From Bacteroidia bacterium (lineage in GTDB: Bacteria > Bacteroidota > Bacteroidia > Bacteroidales > CAJPTX01), in assembly GCA_905373475.1 (NCBI GenBank), contig CAJPTC010000007.1, positions 1 through 64,000 of the forward strand: DNA of 64,000 bases, read 5' to 3'. Shown piece by piece: positions 7,576-15,243 of the stretch; the first letter of the stretch is position 1, and each line of letters opens with the position of its first letter. Both the position numbers and the translations under genes were made by a program. The notes below the pieces were generated by a model. That model was not told the DNA's origin. It worked only from the letters and a program-made list of their open reading frames with translations, and ran no database searches.

Positions 7576-9798
7576 TTATTCCAGATGCTCCAAATAGTCG
7601 TCGGGAGTGATTGTCTTTTCATTACGAGACTTGAAATATTTACCGAACTGATAGGAAAGTGAAAGGCGTAGTGCAAATGGTTTGGTTGTCTCTTGTGAAA
7701 AAGAATAATCGGTAAGCTGCAATTCCTCCTGTTTTGAACTCCAAGGTGCAACTAGATTGAGAGACGACAGTCGTAGCTGGAGGCGGTCGTTGTAGAAACC
7801 ATATTTTAGCATAACAGTTATTCGGAGAGGTTCGGTGTCTTGATTTGAGATGCTAGTATGTGCACTCCCATAAGAAAAATAGATCTCTGTAGAAAAATTG
7901 AGATGTGTGTATTGTATCGAAGGCGCGAAATCAACAGACCAAGTATCTTTTGCGATGAGTCTACTGGTAGTGCGATAATGCGGGTAGAGCCAGTAGTTGC
8001 TATAGAGTAGCGAACCGAAGATCCCCACGTAGAGTGAGTAGTCAAAAAGATTCGCGGAATAATAGATAATTAGTGAAGTAAAATCGGCGGCTGCTACATT
8101 AGTATAATAGCTAGTCTTATTGTTTGGCATATAAATGGAGGATGTTATGTTGCGAGAGCTAATGTAATTAACCGAGAGGTCTAACGAGTGGTTACCAAAA
8201 GTCTTGCTTTGCCGAAGCGTATACTGATTGGCAGTCACGGGCAGTAGATCAGGATTCCCTCTAACTTGTCGCTCGGATGCCCACCAACGAGTAGAACTAT
8301 CTAGGCGCGTGATATCGGGGCGCATTACGTTTCGTTTGAATTTCAAAGAGGTGTTTCCCCAGCTGCTATTATACGACAGGGTCACTGTAGGAAAAAAATA
8401 ATGTTTCCTGTTCCTGTTTTGGTGTGCGAAAAGGTTTAGATCGCTATCATATCTACAGCCAAGATAAAGCGAAAAGACGGAGTTTAATTCTATAAAATCG
8501 GAAAGACCGAAGCGCGAGATATAGGTACTCGAATAATATTTTTTTTCGGAGGTATTGAAATCATACGAAAAACGATACAACGCAGTCAACGTATGTTTAC
8601 TTGCCCCCAATGAATAAGCTCCAAATTCGCTTCGGAATTCGCCAAGAGCTGTTTGCGTGCTCTGTTTTAGATGATGGTAAATCGCAGGACTTTTGTAGCG
8701 TAGTGACGAATTGTACGCATTGTAATACCCACTAGTGTAAAGATTGATCTCGTCAGATAGTTTTGTCTTAATCGTTGCGCGGAGCTCTAGATCATCTGTT
8801 TGGAATTTTCTATTCTGTTTCTCATGAAGAGGCTGTAGCTCTGTTTCTCGTTCAATATTACGAAGCATACAATTCCCATTCATTTGAATGGTGATGTACT
8901 TATTTAGTAGGTAATTCCAACGAAGTGCTGCCGTATTTTTTATATTCTCTTGTTTTACAGTTTCACGTCTTTCTGTGTTGTAATTGTGAGAGGAAAAACG
9001 TTTGTATTCGTTCTGTAATTCTTTCATTGCATCTCTTCCCAAGCTAAGGAAGAGATCAGATGCTCGGTTCTGGTAATAAAGATTCCCGTAACCTAGCCAC
9101 CCGAGCCGATCGTTGCCCCAAGTATAATCGGCAGCGCTTCCTACTTCGCCGCGTAGAATGCTGAAGTTCCTCTTTTTCCGATAGATGTATATCTCTCCCC
9201 CGTCTCCTTCTACGGAGAGAGAAACGTTGCGTACTTCTACACGCTCGATATCGTGTATATCTAAATTTTCGACGAACGTAGTACTTGCTGCGATGTCATC
9301 AACGTAGTATACTGGAGCACTTTGTGCGCCAAAAAGAGAGAGAGAGCCAAATCCTTGCGGGACAATACCTGGAAGGCGTTGTAGTGCACTAATTACTTTT
9401 GTATTAGGTTGAAAATGTGAACTGTCTATCAGATAGGAACGCCCGCGTGCGCTACTTTTCACGCTAGACCGAAAGCCACTAATCCGTACCTCCTCAATGG
9501 CTTGTTGTATAGTTGAGAGCGTGAGTATGATCGAGTCGCTAGATTTAGAGAGTAAGAAAACAGAATCTAGATGCCCGTAGGTGATATCTTCGAAATGGAG
9601 GCGCAGGCTATCGCAAACAGAAGTAGGAGCTATTTGTAGAACGCCGTTAGCATCAGTTCGTTTCCAATCTGTTCTGCCACATTGCACAACTTCGATTAAA
9701 AGATCAGAAAAAGGTAACTCTCCGTCTGTTAATGTGATTTTAACCTGTGCACTGAGTGAGAGGGGAAAAAGTAAAAACAAAAAAAATAGAACTCGCAT
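7576..9798 (-). CDS. Outer-membrane beta-barrel protein, TonB-receptor-like
   Basis: A protein of 740 residues with a signal peptide (about 1-17), a short N-terminal carboxypeptidase-like domain (about 18-100), a plug-like segment (LQRLPGIVPQGFGSLSLFG, then VYYVDDI and IERVEVRN, about 140-205) and a long barrel rich in aromatic strands. This arrangement matches the OMP beta-barrel family related to TonB-dependent transporters. The gene follows the small peptide gene at 9862-10122 with a hairpin in between, and precedes a membrane-anchored protein. The cargo may be the peptide itself or something it recognises; both are guesses. Confidence 0.7.
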   Translation of the reverse strand: MRVLFFLFLLFPLSLSAQVKITLTDGELPFSDLLIEVVQCGRTDWKRTDANGVLQIAPTSVCDSLRLHFEDITYGHLDSVFLLSKSSDSIILTLSTIQQAIEEVRISGFRSSVKSSARGRSYLIDSSHFQPNTKVISALQRLPGIVPQGFGSLSLFGAQSAPVYYVDDIAASTTFVENLDIHDIERVEVRNVSLSVEGDGGEIYIYRKKRNFSILRGEVGSAADYTWGNDRLGWLGYGNLYYQNRASDLFLSLGRDAMKELQNEYKRFSSHNYNTERRETVKQENIKNTAALRWNYLLNKYITIQMNGNCMLRNIERETELQPLHEKQNRKFQTDDLELRATIKTKLSDEINLYTSGYYNAYNSSLRYKSPAIYHHLKQSTQTALGEFRSEFGAYSLGASKHTLTALYRFSYDFNTSEKKYYSSTYISRFGLSDFIELNSVFSLYLGCRYDSDLNLFAHQNRNRKHYFFPTVTLSYNSSWGNTSLKFKRNVMRPDITRLDSSTRWWASERQVRGNPDLLPVTANQYTLRQSKTFGNHSLDLSVNYISSRNITSSIYMPNNKTSYYTNVAAADFTSLIIYYSANLFDYSLYVGIFGSLLYSNYWLYPHYRTTSRLIAKDTWSVDFAPSIQYTHLNFSTEIYFSYGSAHTSISNQDTEPLRITVMLKYGFYNDRLQLRLSSLNLVAPWSSKQEELQLTDYSFSQETTKPFALRLSLSYQFGKYFKSRNEKTITPDDYLEHLE

Positions 9799-9811
9799 CT
9801 CTCTGGGTTTA

Positions 9812-9841
9812 CAAAAGGGACTGGCAAGAGCCAGCCCCTTT
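9812..9841 (-). terminator. Hairpin between peptide and receptor genes, probable attenuator
   Basis: On the minus strand a 12-bp stem (one G-U pair) with a TCTT loop is followed by TTTTG. It lies between the stop of the peptide gene (9862) and the start of the beta-barrel gene (9798). Partial termination here would give much more of the small peptide than of the downstream membrane proteins. Confidence 0.65.
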
Positions 9842-9861
9842 CATTTGTTTGAGCTTAAAGT

Positions 9862-10122
9862 CTAGTAGTCGCCTAAAGAATGCCCATACTCTGTGACTTC
9901 CCTTATAATCTTCTTATAATTTCCGTTATCATCAATTGATACTTCCGTCTCTTTTCCTACGCGGCAAACATCTTTTCCTGCAGCACATTTTACGCGATTA
10001 GTTTCCATATTTGTCATAGTTACTACAGCGCCATCGGCTTTTACTTGAGCAATCTTCACGATCACTGCCAACGCAGCCCCTAAAAAAACTGCAAGTCCGA
10101 TAAAAATCTTACGTCTGGTCAT
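9862..10122 (-). CDS. Small exported peptide, NVEALA-like
   Basis: A product of 86 residues starting MTRRKIFIGLAVFLGAALAV, a basic then hydrophobic leader like those of NVEALA-family peptides, followed by MTNMETNRVKC, which loosely resembles the NVEALA block, and two Cys (KCAAGKDVCR). NVEALA peptides are short exported Bacteroidetes proteins of unknown function often next to propeller proteins. The ribosome site AGGAGG seven bases before the ATG is strong, which is unusual in this phylum and suggests high expression. It is the first gene of a three-gene operon. Confidence 0.6.
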   Translation of the reverse strand: MTRRKIFIGLAVFLGAALAVIVKIAQVKADGAVVTMTNMETNRVKCAAGKDVCRVGKETEVSIDDNGNYKKIIREVTEYGHSLGDY

Positions 10123-10152
10123 TATTGAACCTCCTATTTTTTAGTTATTGCC

Positions 10153-10186
10153 CTAAGATAGATCTTTTTTTTTTATACTGACCAAA
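10153..10186 (-). promoter_or_regulatory. Predicted promoter of the NVEALA-like operon
   Basis: On the minus strand TTTG (10183-10186) is followed after 22 bases by TATCTTAG (10153-10160), one base off the -7 consensus. The spacer holds a run of A. The start would lie about 25-30 bases before the ATG at 10122. Confidence 0.5.
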
Positions 10187-10261
10187 TGAAATTACGTCAT
10201 CATTCTAATGTAGCGCCAACGGCACTTTGTCTCCTCGACCACACACTAAATCTATAAACGC

Positions 10262-10269
10262 TAATTTTG
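10262..10269 (+). promoter_or_regulatory. -7 box for the DUF1573 gene
   Basis: TAATTTTG is a perfect TAnnTTTG. Transcription would start near 10276, which excludes the longer reading from TTG at 10267 and supports the ATG at 10303. Confidence 0.5.
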
Positions 10270-10302
10270 TGCACAGATCAAACATCGCTACGGAGGGTCG
10301 TT

Positions 10303-11361
10303 ATGAAAAAGTTAGGTTTATTGTTCTTATTGTGTGGTATTACCACGTTGCTTTTTGCGCAGGGCGGGTTAATATCTTTTAAGTCTGTGGAGCATCAGTT
10401 TGGGGATGCTCAGGAGGATGGAGGCGCGTTGCGTCATACATTTGAATTTACCAATAAGGGGACTGCGCCTATAATCATTTATGGTGTAACGACCTCTTGT
10501 GGTTGTACAGCCTCTGAGTGGACAAAAGAGCCCGTTTTGCCTGGTAAGAAGGGGCAGATAACCGCTGTTTTTGAACCTATGGGACGCCCTTATAGTTTTT
10601 CAAAGACGCTTACTGTACGCAGCAATGCAGAACCCAACTCTGTGGTACTTACCATTCGCGGTTATGTTATCCCACGCAATGCGACGGAGAAGGAACTCTA
10701 TGCTCAACGTTTGGGCGAAATAGGTTTCCGTTCGTTCTACCAAATACTAGGCGAAGTATCTAGCAATACGGTGCAGCACATAGAAGTACCAGTACACAAT
10801 TTTGCAGAAGAGACGAAGGTGGTAGAGATAAGAGATATGCCCAAGTTCTTCTCTGGAAAGACAAAGTTGAAACTAAAATCTGGCGAGACGGCAAAGTTCA
10901 ACCTCGAGATGAAGACGAAGAAGATGACAGAGTGGGGGGCACAAAGTGTAGAATTGAAGTTCGCGAGCGGCGAAGCATTGGGAACGCTCTATCTGCACCT
11001 CACGCGCGTTGAAGATTTCTCGCATTTATCGGCAAAAGAGCGTGAACAGGCGGCGCATCTCGAAATTCCCGCACCGCAACAAACCTTCGAGGCGTGCAAA
11101 TCGGGCGAAACCGTAACAAAGGAATACGAGCTCAAGAATGTAGGGAAGATGCCCCTGCAGGTTCGTCGAGTTATTACCAATTGCACGTGTATAACCCACA
11201 CTTTGGATAAAGAGACAATCCCTGCGGGGCAAAGTGCTAAGCTCTCTTTAACGTTTAACACACAAGGTTATATGGGAGAGCAGAACAGACAGATCTACCT
11301 TATAGTCAACGATCCTGTAGAGCCGACACGTATGATAGAATTGATAGGAACGATTCAATAA
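10303..11361 (+). CDS. DUF1573 domain protein, exported
   Basis: A protein of 352 residues from ATG 10303, where a signal peptide (MKKLGLLFLLCGITTLLFAQ) begins. It has two DUF1573 immunoglobulin-like units: an N-terminal one with HTFEFTNKGTAPIIIYGVTT and SCGCTA, and a C-terminal one with YELKNVGKMPLQVRRVITNC then CTCI. Each shows the family pattern of a beta-strand followed by a CxC pair. These are periplasmic or surface proteins of unknown function, common in Bacteroidetes. The ABC transporter gene starts 63 bases downstream; a functional link is not shown. Confidence 0.8.
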   Translation: MKKLGLLFLLCGITTLLFAQGGLISFKSVEHQFGDAQEDGGALRHTFEFTNKGTAPIIIYGVTTSCGCTASEWTKEPVLPGKKGQITAVFEPMGRPYSFSKTLTVRSNAEPNSVVLTIRGYVIPRNATEKELYAQRLGEIGFRSFYQILGEVSSNTVQHIEVPVHNFAEETKVVEIRDMPKFFSGKTKLKLKSGETAKFNLEMKTKKMTEWGAQSVELKFASGEALGTLYLHLTRVEDFSHLSAKEREQAAHLEIPAPQQTFEACKSGETVTKEYELKNVGKMPLQVRRVITNCTCITHTLDKETIPAGQSAKLSLTFNTQGYMGEQNRQIYLIVNDPVEPTRMIELIGTIQ

Positions 11362-11424
11362 GTTTTTACCGTAGTTTGTCGTCCTGTGTCGCCATTGGTG
11401 ATAAGAAGAAGTAGGATTTTATTT

Positions 11425-12369
11425 ATGAGTCTGTTAGCAATAGAAGAAGTGCGCAAGAGTTTTGGTTCTTTCCAAGCCTTGCGCGGAGTAACTTTTGAAG
11501 TTCCTGAGGGTAGTATCTATGGGCTTCTCGGACCGAATGGAGCGGGTAAGACAACGCTCATTCGTTGTATCAATCAAATTACAGCCCCCGATTCGGGACA
11601 AATCCTCCTAGATGGGCTGCCATTAAAGAGAGAAGATGTCCGCAAAATAGGCTATCTCCCTGAAGAGCGTGGCTTATATAAAAAGATGAAGGTAGGCGAT
11701 CAAGCCCTCTACCTCTGCCAGTTGAAAGGATTATCGAAGCGAGATGCCATGAAAGCGCTCAAATATTGGTTTGATAAGTTCGAGATCGCTAGCTGGTGGA
11801 ACAAGAAGGTTGAGGAACTTTCAAAAGGGATGGCGCAAAAGGTGCAGTTCATCGTAACAGTGTTACACGAACCACGTCTGCTCATATTTGACGAGCCGTT
11901 TAGTGGTTTCGACCCCATCAATGCTGAACTGCTAAAGAATGAGATTCTTGAGCTACGTAGAAAGGGGGCGACTGTTCTCTTTTCCACGCACAATATGGAT
12001 TCTGTGGAACGTATATGCGATTCAATAACGCTTTTCAATAAGGGGGCTAATGTGCTTACTGGGGCTGTAGCCGAGGTGCGAGAGCGTTTTTCGGACTCTC
12101 GTTTTAAGTTGGGGTATCGTGGAGAACTGGTGGGGTTAAGAGACGCGCTGGGTACAAAATGGCATATAGACGAACTAGAACCCACAGAGTCGCTCCGTTG
12201 GGCAATTCTCCAGAGTGATGAAAAAGAGGTGACGAGCAATACGCTTCTTCATGAGATTTTGAAGCACCTAGAAGTGGGGCATTTCTCGCGCGAGATTGCT
12301 ACCATGAATGATATCTTTATTCGAGTTGTGAAAGAAACGTCGGCGGAATCCAATACCGCAAACAAATAG
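11425..12369 (+). CDS. ABC transporter ATP-binding protein, NatA type
   Basis: The ATPase subunit of an export-type ABC transporter, 314 residues. Walker A LLGPNGAGKTT lies near residue 35, the signature LSKGMAQKV near 132 and Walker B LLIFDEP near 152, followed by a C-terminal extension (about 220-300) like that of DUF4162. The start at 11425 (MSLLAIEEV) is preferred over the GTG at 11386, which only adds a non-conserved leader. The membrane partner follows 26 bases later. NatAB-type transporters export sodium or drugs; the substrate here is unknown. Confidence 0.85.
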   Translation: MSLLAIEEVRKSFGSFQALRGVTFEVPEGSIYGLLGPNGAGKTTLIRCINQITAPDSGQILLDGLPLKREDVRKIGYLPEERGLYKKMKVGDQALYLCQLKGLSKRDAMKALKYWFDKFEIASWWNKKVEELSKGMAQKVQFIVTVLHEPRLLIFDEPFSGFDPINAELLKNEILELRRKGATVLFSTHNMDSVERICDSITLFNKGANVLTGAVAEVRERFSDSRFKLGYRGELVGLRDALGTKWHIDELEPTESLRWAILQSDEKEVTSNTLLHEILKHLEVGHFSREIATMNDIFIRVVKETSAESNTANK

Positions 12370-12395
12370 CAGCCCGTGGCTAAGGAATAAAATAG

Positions 12396-13730
12396 ATGCG
12401 TAATATATTACTGATAATCAATCGCGAGATCTCAATCCGCGTGCGTAAGAAGAGCTTTTTGGTATCAACTTTTCTTGTTCCTCTTCTTTTTGCGGGAATG
12501 ATGGTACTCCCCTCACTACTCATTTTATGGGATAGCGGCAAACACTACACCATAGGCGTAGTGGACAACTCGCATTCTGTAAGCGATTCGCTACACTCCT
12601 CCACAAACCTCACTTACGTGCTAGAGCCCGATAGCATTGCCGATATTCAAACCTACTTGCAAGAGAAAAACTATGCAGGGTTGCTCGTGATAGGTAAGGA
12701 TATCATGACAGATACTAAGGATGTTACTGTATACAGCCTTCGTACTCTTGCTATGGATGCTTCCGAACACGTACAAAGAGACTTGAAGAAAATTGTGCGC
12801 AATGACCGAATTGCCAGTTACCAGATCGAGGGGCTTGAAGAAATTCTCAGAAAGGCAGATGTCGATATTGACATGCGTGCAGTGGTTTTCAATGAGAAAG
12901 GCGAAGAGGCGGAAACAAACTCTGGGATGGCGCTTGCGATAAGTTATATTTTGGGAGGACTCATTTATGGTTTAATTGCTGCTTCGGGGGGCATGGTCAT
13001 GAGTGGGGTAATCGAGGAGAAGAACAATCGTATTGTAGAAGTCCTTGTCTCGAGTGTTCGCTCTTTTGACCTGATGATGGGGAAGATTCTCGGAGTTGCT
13101 TCGGTATTCCTTATACAAATCGTTTTGTGGATTGTTGTTACTCTTGTGCTTGTCTCTGTAGCGGGCAGTTTGTTAAACATGGGAGCTGGCGAGGTGACTC
13201 AAATGGCTTCGTCTATGAGCTCTCTGGATGCAACGGGAACAGGTGCAGGACTTTTGGCAAAGTTCGATGCCAATGGCTCTTTGCAAGAGATCTTGAAGCC
13301 CTTACAAAGTATCAATTTCTCTCAATTGATAGTGGTATTCCTCTTTTTCTTTTTCGGTGGGTATTTTCTCTATTCTGCCATGTATGCGGCTATTGGTTCT
13401 GCTGTAGAAGAAGCCTCGGATGCGCAGCAGCTCCTCCTACCCGTCACTATCCCGTTACTTATAGGTTTCTTTGTGCTGATGAATATTGGGCGCTCGCCAG
13501 ACAGTACCTTAGGGTTCTGGTTCTCAATGATACCGCTGACTTCGCCCATTATCATGCCTGCGCGAGTAGCATACGGTGTAGATACGTGGGAGATTCTGTT
13601 GTCGGGAGCTATTCTTTTGGTAACGTTTGTCTTCGTTACGTGGCTTGCGGCGCGTATCTATCGTCACGGAATCCTTCAGTATGGTAGGAAGTTTGGTTGG
13701 AAGGATATTGCTAAGTGGATGAGACGCTAG
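12396..13730 (+). CDS. ABC-2 type permease, NatB type
   Basis: The membrane partner of the preceding ATPase, 444 residues. One membrane segment near residues 20-42 is followed by an extracytoplasmic domain of about 130 residues and then by a block of about five segments (roughly 180-205, 225-260, 305-330, 345-370, 400-420). The cytoplasmic loop IEEKNNRIVEVLVSSVRSFD is typical of the NatB/ABC-2 family. The gene lies 26 bases after its ATPase, so both form one operon. Confidence 0.85.
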   Translation: MRNILLIINREISIRVRKKSFLVSTFLVPLLFAGMMVLPSLLILWDSGKHYTIGVVDNSHSVSDSLHSSTNLTYVLEPDSIADIQTYLQEKNYAGLLVIGKDIMTDTKDVTVYSLRTLAMDASEHVQRDLKKIVRNDRIASYQIEGLEEILRKADVDIDMRAVVFNEKGEEAETNSGMALAISYILGGLIYGLIAASGGMVMSGVIEEKNNRIVEVLVSSVRSFDLMMGKILGVASVFLIQIVLWIVVTLVLVSVAGSLLNMGAGEVTQMASSMSSLDATGTGAGLLAKFDANGSLQEILKPLQSINFSQLIVVFLFFFFGGYFLYSAMYAAIGSAVEEASDAQQLLLPVTIPLLIGFFVLMNIGRSPDSTLGFWFSMIPLTSPIIMPARVAYGVDTWEILLSGAILLVTFVFVTWLAARIYRHGILQYGRKFGWKDIAKWMRR

Positions 13731-14070
13731 CCAAATACTGTTCGATTGTCAATTTATTAGTCTCTGATTAACAGTATTGTAATGGCGTGACTTGATATAT
13801 CTTTGTGTTGTACAATAACGAAAAGGAATAGAACAACATCGTTGGAATAAGTTAAATTAAAAGTTGTGCATCCGAGTTGAATATGGGTGCAATACAAGAT
13901 GTTTATTTCTAAGGATGTCGCTCTGGAATTGCATATCATTACCCCAAGCGTACTCTAAGCTAAATCGGATTGCATTGTTTGCACAATTGCGTAATTGTAT
14001 AAAACTATTTACCTTTGCAGTCTAATTGAGTGGAAGGCGCTGTGTGCGCAACGAGCAAGTGTAACGAGAG
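13731..14070. other. Intergenic region with an orphan promoter and hairpins
   Basis: No gene is seen in these 340 bases. Perfect 9-base arms AATACTGTT (13734-13742) and AACAGTATT (13770-13778) bracket 27 bases. The right arm overlaps TTG at 13777-13779, which lies 18 bases before TATCTTTG (13798-13805), a good promoter. The 200 bases after it contain a short hairpin (about 13867-13891, TGCATCC paired with GGGTGCA) but no ORF. The rplS promoter comes at its end. A small RNA or a long rplS leader is possible. Confidence 0.45.
13987..14017 (+). promoter_or_regulatory. Promoter of rplS
   Basis: TTG at 13987-13989 lies 20 bases before TACCTTTG at 14010-14017, a perfect -7 box. The leader to the ATG would be about 46 bases. 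Confidence 0.6.
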
Positions 14071-14448
14071 ATGGAGCAGTTAATTAAGATCGCCGAGCAG
14101 GCGTGTGCACAGAATGTGCCTACGTTCCCAAAGTTCAAGAGTGGGGACACAATCACCGTGTCGTACAAGATTAAAGAAGGAAACAAGGAACGTATCCAGC
14201 AATATAAGGGAGTTGTAATTCAGATCCGTGGTATCGGTATGAATAAGCGTTTTACCGTACGCAAGATCTCTAGCAACATCGGTGTAGAACGTATTTTCCC
14301 CATGAATTCACCCTTTATCGAAAAGATTGAAGTGAACAAGGTTGGGAAGGTGCGCCGTGCGCGTATTTACTACTTCCGCAAGCTCACGGGTAAGCGTGCT
14401 AATATCCGTGAAAAGATGACGCGCAACATAGCTACTGAAGCTAAATAA
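14071..14448 (+). CDS. rplS: Ribosomal protein L19
   Basis: L19 of the large ribosomal subunit, 125 residues, close to the usual 115-120. The conserved block [13 protein letters not shown] (about residues 22-34) and the C-terminal [20 protein letters not shown] are diagnostic. It has its own promoter and is followed by a tRNA gene rather than by the trmD/rpsP genes seen in some other phyla. Confidence 0.95.
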   Translation: MEQLIKIAEQACAQNVPTFPKFKSGDTITVSYKIKEGNKERIQQYKGVVIQIRGIGMNKRFTVRKISSNIGVERIFPMNSPFIEKIEVNKVGKVRRARIYYFRKLTGKRANIREKMTRNIATEAK

Positions 14449-14481
14449 ACGGCGAAAAGCTGTTTATTCCAAGAAAAGTAT

Positions 14482-14489
14482 TAACTTTG
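14482..14489 (+). promoter_or_regulatory. -7 box for the tRNA-Arg gene
   Basis: TAACTTTG lies 18 bases before the mature tRNA 5' end. It is preceded by a 7-bp hairpin (about 14450-14468, loop GAAAA) just after the rplS stop. Confidence 0.5.
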
Positions 14490-14507
14490 TGTCGTTAAAA
14501 GTTGAGG

Positions 14508-14584
14508 GGCTCCGTAGCATAACTGAATAGTGCACTTGACTACGGATCAAGAGGTTCCAGGTTTGAATCCTGGCGGAGTCACCA
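14508..14584 (+). tRNA. tRNA-Arg (anticodon ACG), with encoded CCA
   Basis: A complete cloverleaf can be drawn. The acceptor stem pairs 14508-14514 with 14574-14580, the D stem 14517-14520 with 14530-14533, the anticodon stem 14535-14539 with 14547-14551 around CTACGGA (anticodon ACG at 14542-14544), and the T stem 14557-14561 with 14569-14573. Discriminator A14581 and CCA at 14582-14584 are encoded. A34 should become inosine, so it would read CGU, CGC and CGA. The D loop has G18-A19 and the T loop TTTGAAT, replacing the near-universal G19-C56 pair by A19-U56. Confidence 0.95.
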
Positions 14585-14586
14585 AG

Positions 14587-14624
14587 AGAGGAGAGGTACA
14601 GTTTGTGCTTCTCCTCTTTTTTTT
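14587..14624 (+). terminator. Terminator of the tRNA-Arg gene
   Basis: AGAGGAGA (14587-14594) pairs with TCTCCTCT (14610-14617) and a run of eight T follows. Confidence 0.85.
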
Positions 14625-14713
14625 AGCCTGTAAATGTGTTAACTGTACGTGGTAGGTCTTTGTCCTTTTGTGGCAAAGCATACATTATACTCGTTCGCTG
14701 CAGAATTTTGTAT

Positions 14714-14761
14714 TATCTTTGCCGCCGAGGAAGAGAAGGTGGGGCGTCAGCCCCTTTTTTT
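14714..14761 (+). promoter_or_regulatory. rimP-nusA-infB leader: -7 box and terminator-like hairpin
   Basis: TATCTTTG (14714-14721) is a perfect -7 box. Twenty bases on, GGGGC (14741-14745) pairs with GCCCC (14750-14754) around GTCA, followed by seven T (14755-14761). The rimP ATG is at 14767. The hairpin has all marks of an intrinsic terminator inside the leader, so transcription into the operon may be attenuated. Confidence 0.6.
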
Positions 14762-14766
14762 GTAGA

Positions 14767-15237
14767 ATGCGTGTGGATTTATCTAAGGTGGCTACTTGGC
14801 TTACGGAGTATCAGGGACTTCCCGATCTTTTTGTCGTAGATATGCGACTCGAAGACGGTGGGGAAACTTTGGTGCTCGAAGCAGATTGCGACTCAAATAT
14901 TTCTTCTGATCAGTGTGGCGCTCTTTCGGCTTACATCTCCGAGAAGCTCGACGCGGAAGGATATGACGTTGCTCTTATGGTATCTTCTCCTGGATTGACC
15001 TCACCGTTGCGCCACATCCGTCAGTTCCAGAAAAATATTGGAGAAACCGTAATAGTGAAAGCGGGGAATGAGAAGTGGGAAGGTCAAATTGTTGCGGTAT
15101 CGCCAGAGGGATTTACCCTAGAATTCGAGCATAAAGAACGACAAGAAGGAAAGAAACGCCCCGTTTTAGTCCGCCGTTCAAAAGAGTTCCTATTCTCAGG
15201 AACACAGGATGTTACAATAAAGTTGGGAAAAAGATAG
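14767..15237 (+). CDS. rimP: Ribosome maturation factor RimP
   Basis: RimP helps assemble the 30S subunit. The product is 156 residues, the usual size, from ATG 14767. The frame stays open upstream to 14668, but that stretch contains the promoter and hairpin and gives no RimP-like sequence. The conserved VSSPGLTSPLRHIRQFQKNI (about residues 78-97) is the family hallmark, joining the N-terminal alpha/beta domain to the C-terminal SH3-like domain. It is followed 6 bases later by nusA, the standard rimP-nusA-infB order. Confidence 0.92.
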   Translation: MRVDLSKVATWLTEYQGLPDLFVVDMRLEDGGETLVLEADCDSNISSDQCGALSAYISEKLDAEGYDVALMVSSPGLTSPLRHIRQFQKNIGETVIVKAGNEKWEGQIVAVSPEGFTLEFEHKERQEGKKRPVLVRRSKEFLFSGTQDVTIKLGKR

Positions 15238-15243
15238 AGTCAC

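Noticed and set aside
14668..14766. A 33-codon N-terminal extension of RimP
   Set aside because: The stretch contains a -7 box and a terminator-like hairpin and no RimP-like sequence; the family starts at 14767.
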